Origin: a virus | Reading direction: 5' to 3' (one strand) | DNA length: 25,422 nt | IMG/VR virus record: IMGVR_UViG_3300021964_000471 | Span: 1-25,422 of that record | In this document: piece by piece, positions 1 to 7,231 of the stretch | Position numbering within the stretch: the stretch's first letter is position 1 | Layout: the number at the start of each line of letters is the position of its first letter | Notes under the pieces: model-generated | What the model was told of the DNA's origin: nothing | Seen by the model: only the letters and a program-made list of their open reading frames with translations | The model's database searches: none | Translations under genes and position numbers: made by a program

Positions 1-528
1 GAAATGTTTCTTTACTTCACGAATAAACGCATTTCGTTCTGATCTACGTTGACCAATTATACTGTAAAACAAAAAAGGTTTTTCTTCTGATATCCAATTG
101 CTGGTATCATGATAACAATAGCCGTAGGTTGTGGTATCGTTTGCAATCATTGGCAACATGTGCAACACATACTGTATCTGTATAACATCATAGGTATAGC
201 TCATTGGAAAGTCAAGTTGCGAAAAATTGCCATTGCTGAGAAACACATAGTGCTTGTCGGAAGGATATTGGTCCAATGTTTGTTTTGTCAATGCTTGCTC
301 GAATATGTTTGCACCTTCAAGCACACTGTCTACAAATATGATTTTACTGTCCGTGTTTTTGATTAAATCTAAATTCCACCAACTTATAACAGGTATGCCA
401 GTGCTACATTCTTGGACCACTGGAGATTTATCTAAATCATAATCTTCGTATAATGAGTTACACCAAGTCATATATCTATGATAAAAATGTTCTGCGTGTG
501 CAGCATGCTCAAAATTTAACTTTACCAT
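1..528 (-). CDS. Truncated exostosin/glycosyltransferase-like protein (N-terminal 176 residues)
   Basis: An open frame begins with ATG at 528 and runs off the left edge without a stop, so the C-terminus is missing. The protein begins MVKLNFEHAAHAEHFYHR. Near residue 152 it has the segment FLFYSIIGQRRSERNAF, which resembles FLCCFNGSGHVGRRMLTSA in the exostosin-like protein at 22364-23347. That resemblance is the only functional hint and suggests a distant glycosyltransferase-type fold. The start overlaps the stop of the zinc-finger gene as ATGGTAA (7 bases), so translation is probably coupled and it closes the uvsW-containing operon as far as visible. No catalytic motif lies in the visible part. 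It could equally be an unrelated protein sharing one beta-strand/loop motif. Confidence 0.6.
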   Translation of the reverse strand, partial: MVKLNFEHAAHAEHFYHRYMTWCNSLYEDYDLDKSPVVQECSTGIPVISWWNLDLIKNTDSKIIFVDSVLEGANIFEQALTKQTLDQYPSDKHYVFLSNGNFSQLDFPMSYTYDVIQIQYVLHMLPMIANDTTTYGYCYHDTSNWISEEKPFLFYSIIGQRRSERNAFIREVKKHF

Positions 529-1196
529 CCTGCTTCCTTCAATAGTTGTTTAAGATACTCTTGGTCAGCAGGATATCGACTAAATGTCTTGCTCCAACGG
601 TCACTGTCAATAAAAGGCCACACTATTTGTATTTGTTCTGTGGTTAAATCTTCTAGTAGTTCAATTCCGCTTGCACAATTGTAAAGCACCCACGCACTGA
701 GTCTTCCACTGGAAATTTTATAACACAAACCATTACGATTGGCATACTTGAGATAATCTCTGTCTGGATTTTCAGTTTCTTCACTCCATTCCACAGACAA
801 TTCAAGTGCCCGGGTTAGAGCTTGTGTTGCATTTTCTTCATATACATAGTTTTCTAAATACTCACTGTATAAGCTATCTTTTGCCCAATTATCCAGTCGT
901 TTGTTGTTATCCAATAACCAATGCAGAAATCCTTCAGGATTGATCACTCTTGTGTTTACACAATATCTGCCCCATTTTACAAAAGCTTTGTAATAACTAC
1001 TGGAGCTAAAATCATCATAGGTTTTATTTTTAGCACTGCCTTGTGCCTTGCGATAAAATTCAATATAGCCATGATAACCAAGCTGAACTCCACGTTCATC
1101 TTTTTGTTGATGTCTTAATTTTTGTTCACAAACATGTACCAGAAAACTACTTTCACGAACGTATTCTTTACCACAATAGCTACACTGATGTGCCAC
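522..1196 (-). CDS. C2HC zinc-finger protein of unknown function, GTG start
   Basis: This is a 224-residue protein with an N-terminal zinc-finger signature, C5-x2-C8-x12-H21-x-C23 (CSYCGKEY then FLVHVC). It probably binds one zinc ion and may contact nucleic acid or protein. The remaining 200 residues are rich in Tyr, Trp and Glu and I do not recognise a domain. The start codon is GTG, placed directly after the TAA of the clamp-loader-like gene, with no intergenic base. Position beside replication genes suggests a role in phage DNA metabolism, but that is inference from context only. The finger is short compared with classical C2H2 fingers, and a purely structural zinc site is possible. Confidence 0.7.
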   Translation of the reverse strand: MAHQCSYCGKEYVRESSFLVHVCEQKLRHQQKDERGVQLGYHGYIEFYRKAQGSAKNKTYDDFSSSSYYKAFVKWGRYCVNTRVINPEGFLHWLLDNNKRLDNWAKDSLYSEYLENYVYEENATQALTRALELSVEWSEETENPDRDYLKYANRNGLCYKISSGRLSAWVLYNCASGIELLEDLTTEQIQIVWPFIDSDRWSKTFSRYPADQEYLKQLLKEAGW

Positions 1197-1640
1197 TTAT
1201 TCTTCTCCATACGCTTCTAATAATTTTTTATAATCACTTTTATCGTATATTGCAAGCATGGTGTTTATTTCATCTGATTTTGCATTTGGATACACAGATT
1301 CTAGAAGTTTGCGATTTTTGTTGTCATTGCTTGTTTTCTTTTTATAACCAATCCATTTATGTCTTTGTGATCCGAATCCAGGACTTACAGTGGTACACAA
1401 TAACCACAGCAATTTATTGTGTTCTTTTTTAATATCAAAATAGTGCTTGTTTAACCGTTCATTGACTGCTACTATGTAAAACTTCTGCAGGAGAGCACTG
1501 CCTTCTACACTGCTTCCCCAACGAATCATAAGGTACAGCCCAAACTTTTTGCGTTCTTCATCTGTTAATTCATCATAAAACTGTCGATTTTTAATATCAA
1601 ACTGTTTCATTTCATTGCCAATGTTTAGTTTATCGCTCAT
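1197..1640 (-). CDS. 62: Probable DNA polymerase clamp-loader small subunit (T4 gp62-like)
   Basis: This 147-residue protein fits, from memory, the pattern of the short gp62-type clamp-loader A subunit of marine T4-like phages. It has an early DELTDEERKKF segment, a MIRWGSSVEGS stretch, a helical NKLLWLLCTTVSP block, a basic RHKWIGYKKK patch, and a C-terminal helix ending KKLLEAYG. In T4, gp62 forms a complex with four gp44 ATPase subunits that loads the gp45 sliding clamp for DNA polymerase gp43. No gp44, gp45 or gp43 is in this window; the AAA protein at 5397-6407 does not look like gp44. It overlaps the thioredoxin-like gene by 11 bases and abuts the zinc-finger gene. The identification rests on a motif pattern, not an alignment. 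Confidence 0.6.
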   Translation of the reverse strand: MSDKLNIGNEMKQFDIKNRQFYDELTDEERKKFGLYLMIRWGSSVEGSALLQKFYIVAVNERLNKHYFDIKKEHNKLLWLLCTTVSPGFGSQRHKWIGYKKKTSNDNKNRKLLESVYPNAKSDEINTMLAIYDKSDYKKLLEAYGEE

Positions 1641-1911
1641 TGTATTCTACCCAAAATTGGTACTCTTCGAATCCTTCCCAAGTTTTAACTACTTCTCTGT
1701 CTTTGATGATTATAAAGGTTGGATAACCTCTTACAAGATTTTTATAACTGTGTACATCGCTGATAGAACCATGCAAAAACTTTGATTCACTGGCGTTCCA
1801 TACTACAACTTGTTCTTCTTTGCTGGCTAGTATTCCAGGTAGTGCTTCTTGTTTGAATCTATCACAATAAGCACAATAGTTTATAACAAAAGCCAGAAAA
1901 ATTGTATTCAA
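1630..1911 (-). CDS. Thioredoxin/glutaredoxin-like protein, TTG start
   Basis: This is a 93-residue thioredoxin-fold protein. The redox motif CAYC is at residues 13-16, straight after the first beta strand (TIFLAFVINY). A cis-proline motif (RGYPTFIII) follows further on. Both are diagnostic of thioredoxin-like dithiol reductases; in T4-type phages such proteins typically serve as electron donors for ribonucleotide reductase. It is compact compared with about 105-110 residues for classic thioredoxins because the N-terminal strand-helix is missing. The frame has no ATG near its beginning. The only plausible start is TTG at 1911, directly after and in frame with the TAA of the upstream gene, with AGGTG about eight bases before it. 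Terminator read-through giving a fusion is an alternative. Confidence 0.75.
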   Translation of the reverse strand: MNTIFLAFVINYCAYCDRFKQEALPGILASKEEQVVVWNASESKFLHGSISDVHSYKNLVRGYPTFIIIKDREVVKTWEGFEEYQFWVEYNER

Positions 1912-2412
1912 TTAACACACCTGATTTAGATCAACTAGTTCGCAATGTCTAGAAATATCTTTTACAAAAAATGCACATTGAGGACTATCATCGTTGCTCA
2001 ATGGCACTGTTAACAACTGTCCGTTTTTTAACTTAGGTGCATACCAATTTACATCATGATATACATCAACTATTTCAATATCACCATACTCTGGTCTATA
2101 GCTACTTCTTGGATTGTATAAAAATGCTTTGAACCCTCTATCGTTCAAGCTGGTAAGAGGCACCACTTCCATTTCTCCACAATCTGGCTCTGCAATTAAA
2201 ATTTTCCAGTCCATGGGCATTTTAACAGTGTTTTCTCCAATTCGCAACACCAACGCAGGACTGGTAAACCCTTCGAGATAGATCAGTGGAAGATAAAAAT
2301 AATCTGCACTGGCTGGATCGCTGTTGTCTAAAATACTAAACCTAACATCTTCGACTTGTTCGGGTAAAACGTCCAGTTCGTATACACTGTCTTCTACTGT
2401 GAGTATTTTCAT
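1912..2412 (-). CDS. Unrecognised 166-residue protein
   Basis: I do not recognise this protein. It is acidic and rich in predicted beta strands, with an N-terminal MKILTVEDSVYELDVLPEQV segment and a proline/tyrosine-rich middle (FLYNPRSSYRPEYGD). Three cysteines are present (ECxx absent; they lie singly), with no metal-binding spacing. No signal peptide or membrane segment is visible. The ATG at 2412 has a very good ribosome site (AAGGAG, about five bases upstream), the clearest in this operon, so it is probably well translated in its own right. It sits between another unknown and the thioredoxin-like gene, in the same run as UvsW. Confidence 0.75.
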   Translation of the reverse strand: MKILTVEDSVYELDVLPEQVEDVRFSILDNSDPASADYFYLPLIYLEGFTSPALVLRIGENTVKMPMDWKILIAEPDCGEMEVVPLTSLNDRGFKAFLYNPRSSYRPEYGDIEIVDVYHDVNWYAPKLKNGQLLTVPLSNDDSPQCAFFVKDISRHCELVDLNQVC

Positions 2413-2420
2413 TGTTCTCC

Positions 2421-2978
2421 TTAGTTTATTTCTTCAATGAGTTGCTGAGCAAACTGTTTGTAATCAGCTTCTGATATATCTTCAATTGCTTTGTTTAACA
2501 AATCATTGGACATAGCATGCATTTTGGTTATGGCAAGAGACTTGGTCATTATATGATGTTCTGGAATTTGTACACTTTCTAACAATTTGTCCATAGTATA
2601 CACTGTGAGTCCTAAAGTCCTTGCTATTTTTAAAACCGAATCCACTGTGGCTAATTCTTTTACACTGGCATTGTGCCAATTTACGCGACTTTCAAAAGGA
2701 GCTTTGTAATCATCCCAATTGTCATCTGGATAAAATTCAAAACTGTCAGTGATATCCATGCCAGTGAACGATACATATATTAGATGAGGCATGCCGTATT
2801 TGTTAAAAGGATTTTTACTAAAAAAATTTACTGCATCGACATTGCGGAAGTTTTCTTTGGTAAGCAACTTTACTTGACAATTATCAGGCAACCAATGTGT
2901 CCAGTGTGTTTCTGGATTAACTGCATAATCTGGATTGTGATAATGATTGCCAATTACCCAAATCATTTTACTTTTCAT
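2421..2978 (-). CDS. Unrecognised 185-residue protein downstream of UvsW
   Basis: The function is unknown. I place the start at ATG 2978, which overlaps the UvsW stop as TAATG; a GTG three codons upstream would also be in frame but is less likely. The N-terminal half is aromatic and asparagine-rich (MIWVIGNHYHNPDY at residues 5-18), with strand-like segments such as PHLIYVSFTGMD. The C-terminal third is helical and acidic (SEADYKQFAQQLIEEIN). The N-terminal strand followed by a His-rich loop is reminiscent of a Rossmann or nucleotide-hydrolase-like first strand, but I see no firm motif. Translational coupling to UvsW suggests co-expression with DNA repair functions. Confidence 0.75.
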   Translation of the reverse strand: MKSKMIWVIGNHYHNPDYAVNPETHWTHWLPDNCQVKLLTKENFRNVDAVNFFSKNPFNKYGMPHLIYVSFTGMDITDSFEFYPDDNWDDYKAPFESRVNWHNASVKELATVDSVLKIARTLGLTVYTMDKLLESVQIPEHHIMTKSLAITKMHAMSNDLLNKAIEDISEADYKQFAQQLIEEIN

Positions 2979-4435
2979 TATTTCCACTCCAATTTTTCAA
3001 TCTGAAAAGGATAGTTTGCTTCTTTGTAGAACTGTTTTCTTTTGGTTAAATGTCTTTTTGCAAATCGGCAGGTGCTTGTAATGTCCCAAATTTCTACATG
3101 GTCTTTGTCTTCGGCTTTGCGAATACCTCGGCCAATGCTTTGGATTACCCTAACAAAACTCTTGCCAGGCTCAATGAGAACAAGATTAAATATCCTAGGA
3201 ATATTAATCCCAACAGCCGCAACTCCGTACGTTGCAATAATAATTTTGTTCGTCGCTTCTTGGACTTCGTCATATTGTTCTTGTCGGTCTACAGCTTTGG
3301 TTGATCCTGAAATAAACACACTGCCGGGTAAACGTTCCTGTAGTGCTGTACCAGCAGAAATTCTATCAACCAAAATCAAAGTATTACCTGTTTCTTTGAC
3401 CTGCTGTACCAGACTGGATATAGTATCCAATCTTCCTGGTTCTTCTAATAAGTATTTAAGCTCACTTTGATAATTTTGATGCTCGGCATGATCCACTAGT
3501 TGCACAACATTTACATTGCATTGTGCCAGCACACCTCTTTGTTGCAATTCACTGGCTGCCACATGGTTAATCACAGGACCAAGAGCCACATGAATCGCTT
3601 GCCATTCAAACTGTTCTTTGGGAATGGTACCAGTTAGTCCCCAACGCATTGGAACATGACTCATTACACCTGTGAGCAGTGTTTTTAAAGCATCAGCTTT
3701 TGCTTGGTGTACTTCGTCAACAATCACACATACCACATCTTCTAGAAACTCACCAATGGTGATATCCACAGTTCCACGTTTGGTATTTTTTAGCAACACG
3801 TTTAGACTTTGCCAAGTACAAATAGTATGCCGATGACCAAACTCTTTGCGATCGCCATAAAACACACCCACATCCAATTGCATATTGCGATAGTCTTTTT
3901 CTGTTTGTGTTACCAAACTCTTGTTGGGTACAATAACAATACTACGACCATACTGTTCTACACGCTCACTGAGTGCGGCAGTCATGATTGTTTTTCCTGC
4001 ACCGGTTGCAATTTCTTGTATACTTTGTGTATTCTTTAAAAAGTTGTTGATAATTTCAACTTGGTAATCTCTTAGTTCTATAGGTTGCCCGGCAGCCGGA
4101 TGGCCCTTGGGCCACATTATGTCTGCATAGCTTTCAGTGTCAACTTCAGTAAATTCATAATTGATTTTATAATCTCGTAGATCTTCGAGTTCAATATCCC
4201 AGTCATGGTCGTCTAGATCTTGTAATATTTCTGGCAGTAGGTTAATATAGGTACTTCCACCTAACTGAAAGAATCCAACTTTACCGTCCCATCTTCCAAG
4301 ACGAACTGCTGGCAGATATCTAGCATACGGAACTTCGTATTTGAATTTATTGGTTAATCGTTTTCTAGTATCAAGATCCAGTCCTTCAATTTTTACATTG
4401 ACTTCGTCTTTGATGATAAGTTTACATTCACGCAT
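2978..4435 (-). CDS. uvsW: UvsW-type superfamily 2 helicase
   Basis: This 485-residue protein is close to T4 UvsW in length and has all the core SF2 motifs. They are a Q-like RDYQ at 122-125, Walker A ATGAGKT at 143-149, DEVH at 240-243, LTGT at 267-270 and motif VI SIGRGIRK at 433-440. The N-terminal ~110 residues correspond to the small DNA-binding domain of UvsW. In T4, UvsW unwinds branched DNA and R-loops, rescues stalled forks and moves the phage from origin-dependent to recombination-dependent replication. It overlaps the upstream gene by eight bases and its stop forms TAATG with the next gene. In T4 uvsW is late-expressed; no TATAAATA box is visible nearby here, so expression probably comes through from the upstream gene. 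Confidence 0.93.
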   Translation of the reverse strand: MRECKLIIKDEVNVKIEGLDLDTRKRLTNKFKYEVPYARYLPAVRLGRWDGKVGFFQLGGSTYINLLPEILQDLDDHDWDIELEDLRDYKINYEFTEVDTESYADIMWPKGHPAAGQPIELRDYQVEIINNFLKNTQSIQEIATGAGKTIMTAALSERVEQYGRSIVIVPNKSLVTQTEKDYRNMQLDVGVFYGDRKEFGHRHTICTWQSLNVLLKNTKRGTVDITIGEFLEDVVCVIVDEVHQAKADALKTLLTGVMSHVPMRWGLTGTIPKEQFEWQAIHVALGPVINHVAASELQQRGVLAQCNVNVVQLVDHAEHQNYQSELKYLLEEPGRLDTISSLVQQVKETGNTLILVDRISAGTALQERLPGSVFISGSTKAVDRQEQYDEVQEATNKIIIATYGVAAVGINIPRIFNLVLIEPGKSFVRVIQSIGRGIRKAEDKDHVEIWDITSTCRFAKRHLTKRKQFYKEANYPFQIEKLEWK

Positions 4436-5306
4436 CTGTTAAGTATACCTGTTTTATCCTTTGCCGTCTACTTATTTGGTAAATGATTTCATCGCGGTCT
4501 TGTTCTTCAATCAATTGTGCTACAGGAAAACGCAAAGGCAATATACGCGGATGTTCGAATTCATTGTAGCCTCTAGCTTCGAACCAATCTCTGTTCCATT
4601 CGAAATAGGTTCTCATGGTGTTGCATTTTTTTACAACATCAGTTTCTTCGTAAAATCTTGCTACAAAATCAGCACTATAGTGTTGCCAAGGTTTGAATCC
4701 CATATCACTTGGATATTCTTTATCCAATGCAAGATCTTCCAGTGTTTTACCTATTTCACAGTAGCTTAAACAAAGACTTCCCCAAGGTGGTGTCATTGTG
4801 CCATGCTCTTTGAGCATGCGATCTGTAAGTAAATGAGTTTTAGGTAATCCCCAGCGTGTTACCACAAAACGTGGATTTTGACTTTCGCTTTTTGCTGTTT
4901 CTACAGCATGAACATATACATTTATGTTTGCCAACGCTTGTTGTACATGCAAGGGTGCTGTAACAAAAAACTCACTTGTTTGATTGTCCAACGTACCATG
5001 TTGTTCTTCAAAAATTGTGTGGACAGTGTTTAACCAGTCTTGATCTGTTGCATCACTGGGCAATGGAATTATACGTTGATGTGTGTTTACAGTTTCAACA
5101 GCATCTAAAAGTTTTTTAACACTATGAGCTAGCTCACTGCGTTTACTAACCCAACCATAAAAACGATCTGGATGGTCGATAGGATACTGCATTCCTGCAA
5201 CCAGTCTGTCGGTCCACTTTTTACCAAGTTCTGTGTCATGGACCTTGTACCGCAATGTAAAATCGCTGTCCTGTTCTGGGAATCCTAAAGCTATGTTAAC
5301 AATCAT
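4428..5306 (-). CDS. Unrecognised 292-residue protein coupled to UvsW
   Basis: I do not recognise this protein. It is soluble, tryptophan- and histidine-rich, with conserved-looking patches FVVTRWGLPKTHLLTDRM and TMTPPWGSLCLSYCEIGKTL near the middle, followed by a helical acidic C-terminus that overlaps the UvsW start by eight bases. The start, ATG at 5306, is odd. It lies eight bases after the T-run of a strong terminator, and no Shine-Dalgarno sequence precedes it (the leader is a nine-base T-run and AT-rich). No sigma70 or late promoter is evident between it and the terminator. Expression therefore probably depends on read-through or antitermination. A more internal start (for example at an internal ATG near residue 39) cannot be excluded. 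Confidence 0.75.
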   Translation of the reverse strand: MIVNIALGFPEQDSDFTLRYKVHDTELGKKWTDRLVAGMQYPIDHPDRFYGWVSKRSELAHSVKKLLDAVETVNTHQRIIPLPSDATDQDWLNTVHTIFEEQHGTLDNQTSEFFVTAPLHVQQALANINVYVHAVETAKSESQNPRFVVTRWGLPKTHLLTDRMLKEHGTMTPPWGSLCLSYCEIGKTLEDLALDKEYPSDMGFKPWQHYSADFVARFYEETDVVKKCNTMRTYFEWNRDWFEARGYNEFEHPRILPLRFPVAQLIEEQDRDEIIYQISRRQRIKQVYLTDA

Positions 5307-5325
5307 AATTTAATAAAAAAAAACA

Positions 5326-5345
5326 GGCACCCCCGAAAGGGTGCC
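5326..5345 (-). terminator. Rho-independent terminator after the AAA ATPase gene
   Basis: On the minus strand the stem GGCACCC/GGGTGCC (7 bp, arms 5339-5345 and 5326-5332, six-base loop) is followed after two bases by nine consecutive T residues (positions 5323-5315). This is a textbook intrinsic terminator for the transcript coming from 6407. It lies immediately before the ATG of the next gene at 5306. Confidence 0.9.
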
Positions 5346-5350
5346 CAAAG

Positions 5351-5395
5351 TGTTCAAGTTATCGAGGAGCTAGACAGTGAGTGATAACTTGAACA
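5351..5395 (-). repeat. 13-bp perfect inverted repeat, long RNA hairpin after a stop codon
   Basis: Arms TGTTCAAGTTATC (5351-5363) and GATAACTTGAACA (5383-5395) are perfectly complementary around a 19-base loop. The hairpin begins two bases after the TAA of the ATPase gene and precedes the terminator by only five bases. It lacks a T-run, so it is not itself a terminator. A role in 3'-end stability, antitermination or as a processed RNA is possible. Confidence 0.85.
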
Positions 5396-5396
5396 A

Positions 5397-6407
5397 TTAC
5401 AGTCGACGCATGCAAGTACTTTCAGCAAGTTCTTTCCAGTTGTCGGCCGATACGCGAGTTAAATCTGCGATCTTTAAAGCCATCCGCAGACTCATTTCAC
5501 GTAACCTGTTTTGATTCTTATCCATAAAGTCAAGAATCTCTTCGCCCTGTTCTGGGCTAAGTTTATAATCTTTAAACAACTCACCTTTTCGGAAAATTTG
5601 TTTAATGCGTAAATAACAATCTCGCATGGTATCCATTGTTAGATCAAGATAGTGACAACGGCTTTGTAATGCATCCAAGTGATCTTTGAGTTTTTTGCTT
5701 TTGATATGTTCAAACTTAAGATTTGTAATAAAGATCACACTACCATTGAAATCAAAACTGCTTGGAATACCTTCGCTACGCAATTTGCTACTGTCAGCGT
5801 TCCAGTAGATCCTACGACGCTTGCCTGAATCCAGTGCGGCTTTTAAAATATTTAAGCTTAGATCATCAAGCAAGATACTATCACAGTCATCAAATACCAA
5901 TACATGATTGCGATCACTGTGCTTGTACAATGTTGCATATAACCCAACTGGAGTCATAGCACCTTTTACAACTTCATACTTGGTGTTATTGCCGCCGATA
6001 CGATCAAAAATGCTGCTTTTCTCAAGCTCGTATTCCACGCCGTAACTTTTACCAACACCTGGAGGACCTGTCACAATCATGGCTCGGACATCTCCGTTGA
6101 TAGCCGCACGAGTCATATCGTGCAAAATATCAAATCTCTTGCCAATGCGTTCCATGACTTCTTCGTCTGACTCGGTTTTGGCTTTGAAAGCAACAATGCT
6201 TTCTTTCATTTTTCCTCCAGTAAATTCAATACAGTTGGCACTGTCAATACTTACACGAATTTTCTCTGGGCCCTCAAAAGAACCAGGATTCTTTACTGTA
6301 ATGAATTGACCATTTTTACCACGAGTCAATGGACGCACCATTTCAAACACTTGATCTTTGATTGCGGTATTTCTATACTCGCCTTTTTTAATTAGTACAG
6401 TATTCAT
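5397..6407 (-). CDS. AAA-family ATPase
   Basis: This is a 336-residue AAA ATPase. Walker A is GPPGVGKS at residues 114-121, Walker B is VLVFDDCD at 169-176, sensor 1 is FITN at 226-229, and a possible arginine finger is R250 in LQSRCHYLDL. About 100 N-terminal residues precede the ATPase core and lack a recognised domain. Similar stand-alone AAA proteins occur in marine T4-like phages, without a proven role as far as I know; loading or remodelling of a DNA-bound partner is a reasonable guess. It is not the gp44 clamp loader by layout. The start ATG at 6407 has AAAAGGAAG about nine bases upstream. The gene is a one-gene transcription unit with its own promoter (6439-6467) and terminator (5326-5345). 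Confidence 0.88.
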   Translation of the reverse strand: MNTVLIKKGEYRNTAIKDQVFEMVRPLTRGKNGQFITVKNPGSFEGPEKIRVSIDSANCIEFTGGKMKESIVAFKAKTESDEEVMERIGKRFDILHDMTRAAINGDVRAMIVTGPPGVGKSYGVEYELEKSSIFDRIGGNNTKYEVVKGAMTPVGLYATLYKHSDRNHVLVFDDCDSILLDDLSLNILKAALDSGKRRRIYWNADSSKLRSEGIPSSFDFNGSVIFITNLKFEHIKSKKLKDHLDALQSRCHYLDLTMDTMRDCYLRIKQIFRKGELFKDYKLSPEQGEEILDFMDKNQNRLREMSLRMALKIADLTRVSADNWKELAESTCMRRL

Positions 6408-6438
6408 TGGTCTAGCTTCCTTTTGTTACTGTTCTATT

Positions 6439-6467
6439 ATAATACTAGGCTGCTAGCAGTTTGTCAA
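6439..6467 (-). promoter_or_regulatory. Early sigma70-type promoter for the AAA ATPase
   Basis: Read on the minus strand, -35 TTGACA (6467-6462), 17-bp spacer, -10 TATTAT (6444-6439). The spacer contains the perfect palindrome CTGCTAGCAG. The -35 lies inside the 3' end of the metalloprotease gene. The inferred transcript start is near 6432, 25 bases before the ATPase start codon. Confidence 0.75.
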
Positions 6468-6933
6468 GAACATTTGCATTTTCAGTGTATCCAAAATACA
6501 ATGCTTTTTCCAAACCGTATGCTTCTACTTCCCAAGGAAAAGCATAATACTCAGCAAGCGACACAGGCTGTGACAAATCAAAGTTTTTCCCTTTGTAAAC
6601 AAAAGCATTACCTTCAGCGACCAACTCACCAGTCATGTACTGTTTAACATGTACCATTTCGTGGCACAGGGTCTGCAACAGTTTCTCCATGTCACCGTTT
6701 ACCAAGTCATAATCCAAGGTGATTTCAAACAAGCTAGGAGATTCTGTATCCCACTCGTCATCATGCACTGCTGCCTGGGCATCATAACCAAAATCTCGTT
6801 CTACATTGATGTCCAGCACCAACTGATTGTAGAGATCTTTGTCAAACAGTTTACTGGCACAATACTGTACTACACCTTGCACTTGATTCTTTTGCACAGG
6901 ATATTCACTGAGGTTGTTAAAATAAATTTTCAT
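6445..6933 (-). CDS. Putative zinc metalloprotease (HExxH)
   Basis: A 162-residue protein with the zinc-protease signature HEMVH at residues 91-95, inside a helix (LLQTLCHEMVHVKQYMTGEL). A glutamate-rich PWEVEA segment at 134-139 could supply the third zinc ligand. This layout resembles SprT-like or other small gluzincin-type peptidases found in phages. The target is unknown; virion or host protein processing are both possible. I chose ATG 6933 because it overlaps the upstream stop as ATGA; an ATG four codons earlier is less well placed. It is the last gene of the 7449-6445 operon. Confidence 0.8.
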   Translation of the reverse strand: MKIYFNNLSEYPVQKNQVQGVVQYCASKLFDKDLYNQLVLDINVERDFGYDAQAAVHDDEWDTESPSLFEITLDYDLVNGDMEKLLQTLCHEMVHVKQYMTGELVAEGNAFVYKGKNFDLSQPVSLAEYYAFPWEVEAYGLEKALYFGYTENANVLDKLLAA

Positions 6934-7151
6934 AGTGCTAAACACTCCTTGCGAGCTTGAGCAGTTTTTTTAGCTGACTCCACTGAATTGCACAAACGTT
7001 CCATATATGGAACAACGTTTGCCATATTACGCACTGATGTTTGATAATCCCATAACATGGATTCCAAATCACGCTGTGATTGTTCAGTGAAGGCACCCAA
7101 CTCTGTGCCTCTTGCTAACAACTTGGTGAAAGCGATTTCAATGTTGTTCAT
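6930..7151 (-). CDS. Unrecognised 73-residue helical protein
   Basis: The start is ATG 7151, preceded by AAGGAG at about eight bases, and it forms ATGA with the stop of the 27-residue peptide gene. The frame extends further upstream, but that extension is asparagine-rich and overlaps the peptide gene, so it is probably not translated. The protein begins MNNIEIAFTKLLARGTELGA and looks fully alpha-helical, mildly charged, with a lysine-rich end (ESAKKTAQARKECLAL). No motif gives a function. It is translationally coupled to the metalloprotease through an ATGA overlap. Confidence 0.75.
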   Translation of the reverse strand: MNNIEIAFTKLLARGTELGAFTEQSQRDLESMLWDYQTSVRNMANVVPYMERLCNSVESAKKTAQARKECLAL

Positions 7152-7231
7152 AATATGAACTCCTTGATAATTCCAATTACAAATGAAAATGCAATTACGC
7201 CAATTATTCCCAAAATTACCATTGTTTCCAT
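7148..7231 (-). CDS. 27-residue single-pass membrane peptide
   Basis: This short frame encodes METMVILGIIGVIAFSFVIG followed by a KEF-containing tail. It is one hydrophobic helix of about 18 residues with few charged residues at the ends. Its ATG overlaps the stop of the upstream gene as TAATG (7233-7229), and its TGA overlaps the ATG of the next gene as ATGA (7151-7148). The fact that the frame exactly bridges two genes with coupled overlaps argues that it is real. Such peptides in phages are often membrane-acting (holin-like, superinfection or host-takeover factors), but none of these is shown here. The ribosome site of the next gene lies inside it. Confidence 0.7.
   Translation of the reverse strand: METMVILGIIGVIAFSFVIGIIKEFIL

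Noticed and set aside
1043-1432. 129-residue plus-strand open frame
   Set aside because: It spans two minus-strand genes that fit the operon layout; its composition (His, Ile, Leu, Phe-rich) is typical of antisense AT-rich DNA.
3042-3470. 142-residue plus-strand open frame
   Set aside because: It is antisense to the C-terminal helicase domain of UvsW and lacks any recognisable motif.
5351-5395. The 13-bp hairpin as a terminator or tRNA-like element
   Set aside because: There is no T-run after it and no cloverleaf arms; only the second hairpin qualifies as a terminator.
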